Part shown: in pieces, positions 14,197 through 14,577 of the stretch
How the letters are laid out: each line of letters begins with the position of its first letter
Numbering within the stretch: position 1 is the stretch's first letter
From: JACKJA01 sp050297015
Lineage (GTDB): Bacteria > Pseudomonadota > Alphaproteobacteria > Micavibrionales > Micavibrionaceae
Assembly (NCBI GenBank): GCA_050297015.1
Contig: JBNKRZ010000044.1
Location: forward strand, 1-14,577
Length of the DNA: 14,577 nt
Direction of reading: 5' to 3'
Notes under the pieces: generated by a model
What the model was told of the DNA's origin: nothing
The model's database searches: none
What the model saw: only the letters and a program-made list of their open reading frames with translations
Translations under genes and position numbers: made by a program

Positions 14197-14577
14197 TTAG
14201 GCTTGATCGCTTTCTTGTGGCGCGTGCTTGGCAAGAATGCGCTGCAAGGTGCGGCGGTGCATTTTAAGGCGTCTTGCCGTTTCCGAGATATTGCGGTCGC
14301 ATTGCTCGTAAATGCGTAAAATATGTTCCCAGCGTACGCGATCGGCGGGCATAGGATCCATTGGTGGTGGTGGTAGATTTTCGCCCTCGCGCTGAATTAG
14401 CGCTTGTTCCACGGCGTCGGCGTCGGCCGGTTTGGCCAGATAGTCAATTGCGCCGGCCTTCACGGCGGATACGGCGGTGGCGATGTTGCCAAAGGCTGTC
14501 ATGATGACCATCCGGCAGTCGGGGACGGTTTTACGGATGGCGCTGACGATATCAAGGCCGCTGCCATCACCAAGGCG
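14197..14577 (-). CDS. regA: RegA/ActR/PrrA-family response regulator, C-terminal part (5' truncated by window)
   Basis: The frame is open to the right edge, so the start lies outside. The 126 visible residues begin RLGDGSGLDIVSAIRKTVPD, the end of the phospho-acceptor loop region of a receiver domain; the phosphorylated Asp is beyond the edge. They continue with MVIMTAFGNIATAVSAVKAGAIDYLAKP, which carries the conserved Thr (MTAFG) and Lys (AKP). A proline-rich hinge (PPPPMDP) then links to a Fis-type helix-turn-helix: RVRWEHILRIYEQCDRN, then SETARRLKMHRRTLQRILAK. This hinge-HTH is diagnostic of RegA/ActR/PrrA. Those regulators work with a RegB/PrrB-type sensor kinase in redox control. The partner kinase is not in the window. 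The CDRN cysteine and MHRRTLQR recognition helix are intact. Confidence 0.92.
   Translation of the reverse strand, partial: RLGDGSGLDIVSAIRKTVPDCRMVIMTAFGNIATAVSAVKAGAIDYLAKPADADAVEQALIQREGENLPPPPMDPMPADRVRWEHILRIYEQCDRNISETARRLKMHRRTLQRILAKHAPQESDQA

Noticed and set aside
1..14577. A defence island, prophage, CRISPR array or biosynthetic cluster
   Set aside because: No integrase, transposase, Cas, toxin-antitoxin, phage structural or synthase gene is seen; all large frames are housekeeping or single hypothetical genes.

Overview
This window looks like ordinary chromosome from a Gram-negative alphaproteobacterium of moderate GC content. The evidence is a RegA/ActR-type response regulator, a complete gatCAB amidotransferase set, an intracellular polyhydroxybutyrate depolymerase, a lipobox lipoprotein and the close protein matches to alphaproteobacterial family consensus. 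The order cannot be fixed from the sequence alone. There is no transposase, integrase, phage gene, CRISPR array or toxin-antitoxin pair, and I found no clear new multi-gene system.

Layout, left to right. (1) 1-2755, plus strand: the 3' end of clpB, a Ser-rich outer-envelope lipoprotein, and a MurC/Mpl-like Mur ligase. (2) 2743-4167, minus: an M17 leucyl aminopeptidase whose 3' end overlaps the Mur ligase. (3) 4168-5568: an AT-rich divergent intergenic region and an unassigned alpha/beta hydrolase on plus. (4) 5569-6165, minus: tRNA-Ser(GCT), a 71-residue two-helix membrane protein and a DUF4177 protein. (5) 6166-6553: a gene-free stretch with a 7-bp periodic ACGT array and a long imperfect inverted repeat. 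(6) 6554-9955, minus: gatC, gatA, gatB, with a palindromic repeat cluster between gatC and gatA. (7) 10034-10897, plus: a SpoIIAA-like (STAS-type) protein directly abutting ruvX/yqgF. (8) 10873-13049, minus: phaZ followed by a YgjP-type zinc metallopeptidase, which overlaps ruvX tail to tail. (9) 13159-14187, plus: a divergent CobD/CbiB-family membrane protein. (10) 14197-14577, minus: the C-terminal two thirds of a RegA/ActR/PrrA response regulator, cut by the window edge.

Most functions are housekeeping: protein disaggregation, peptide turnover, tRNA-dependent amidation, DNA/rRNA maintenance, PHB mobilisation and redox regulation. The points most worth a second look are the Mur ligase paralogue with altered motifs, the CobD-family protein that has lost the family's NTLD-type motif, the hydrolase with an unusual nucleophile elbow beside a tRNA gene, and two kinds of intergenic repeat that share GTCAT/ATGAC tips.
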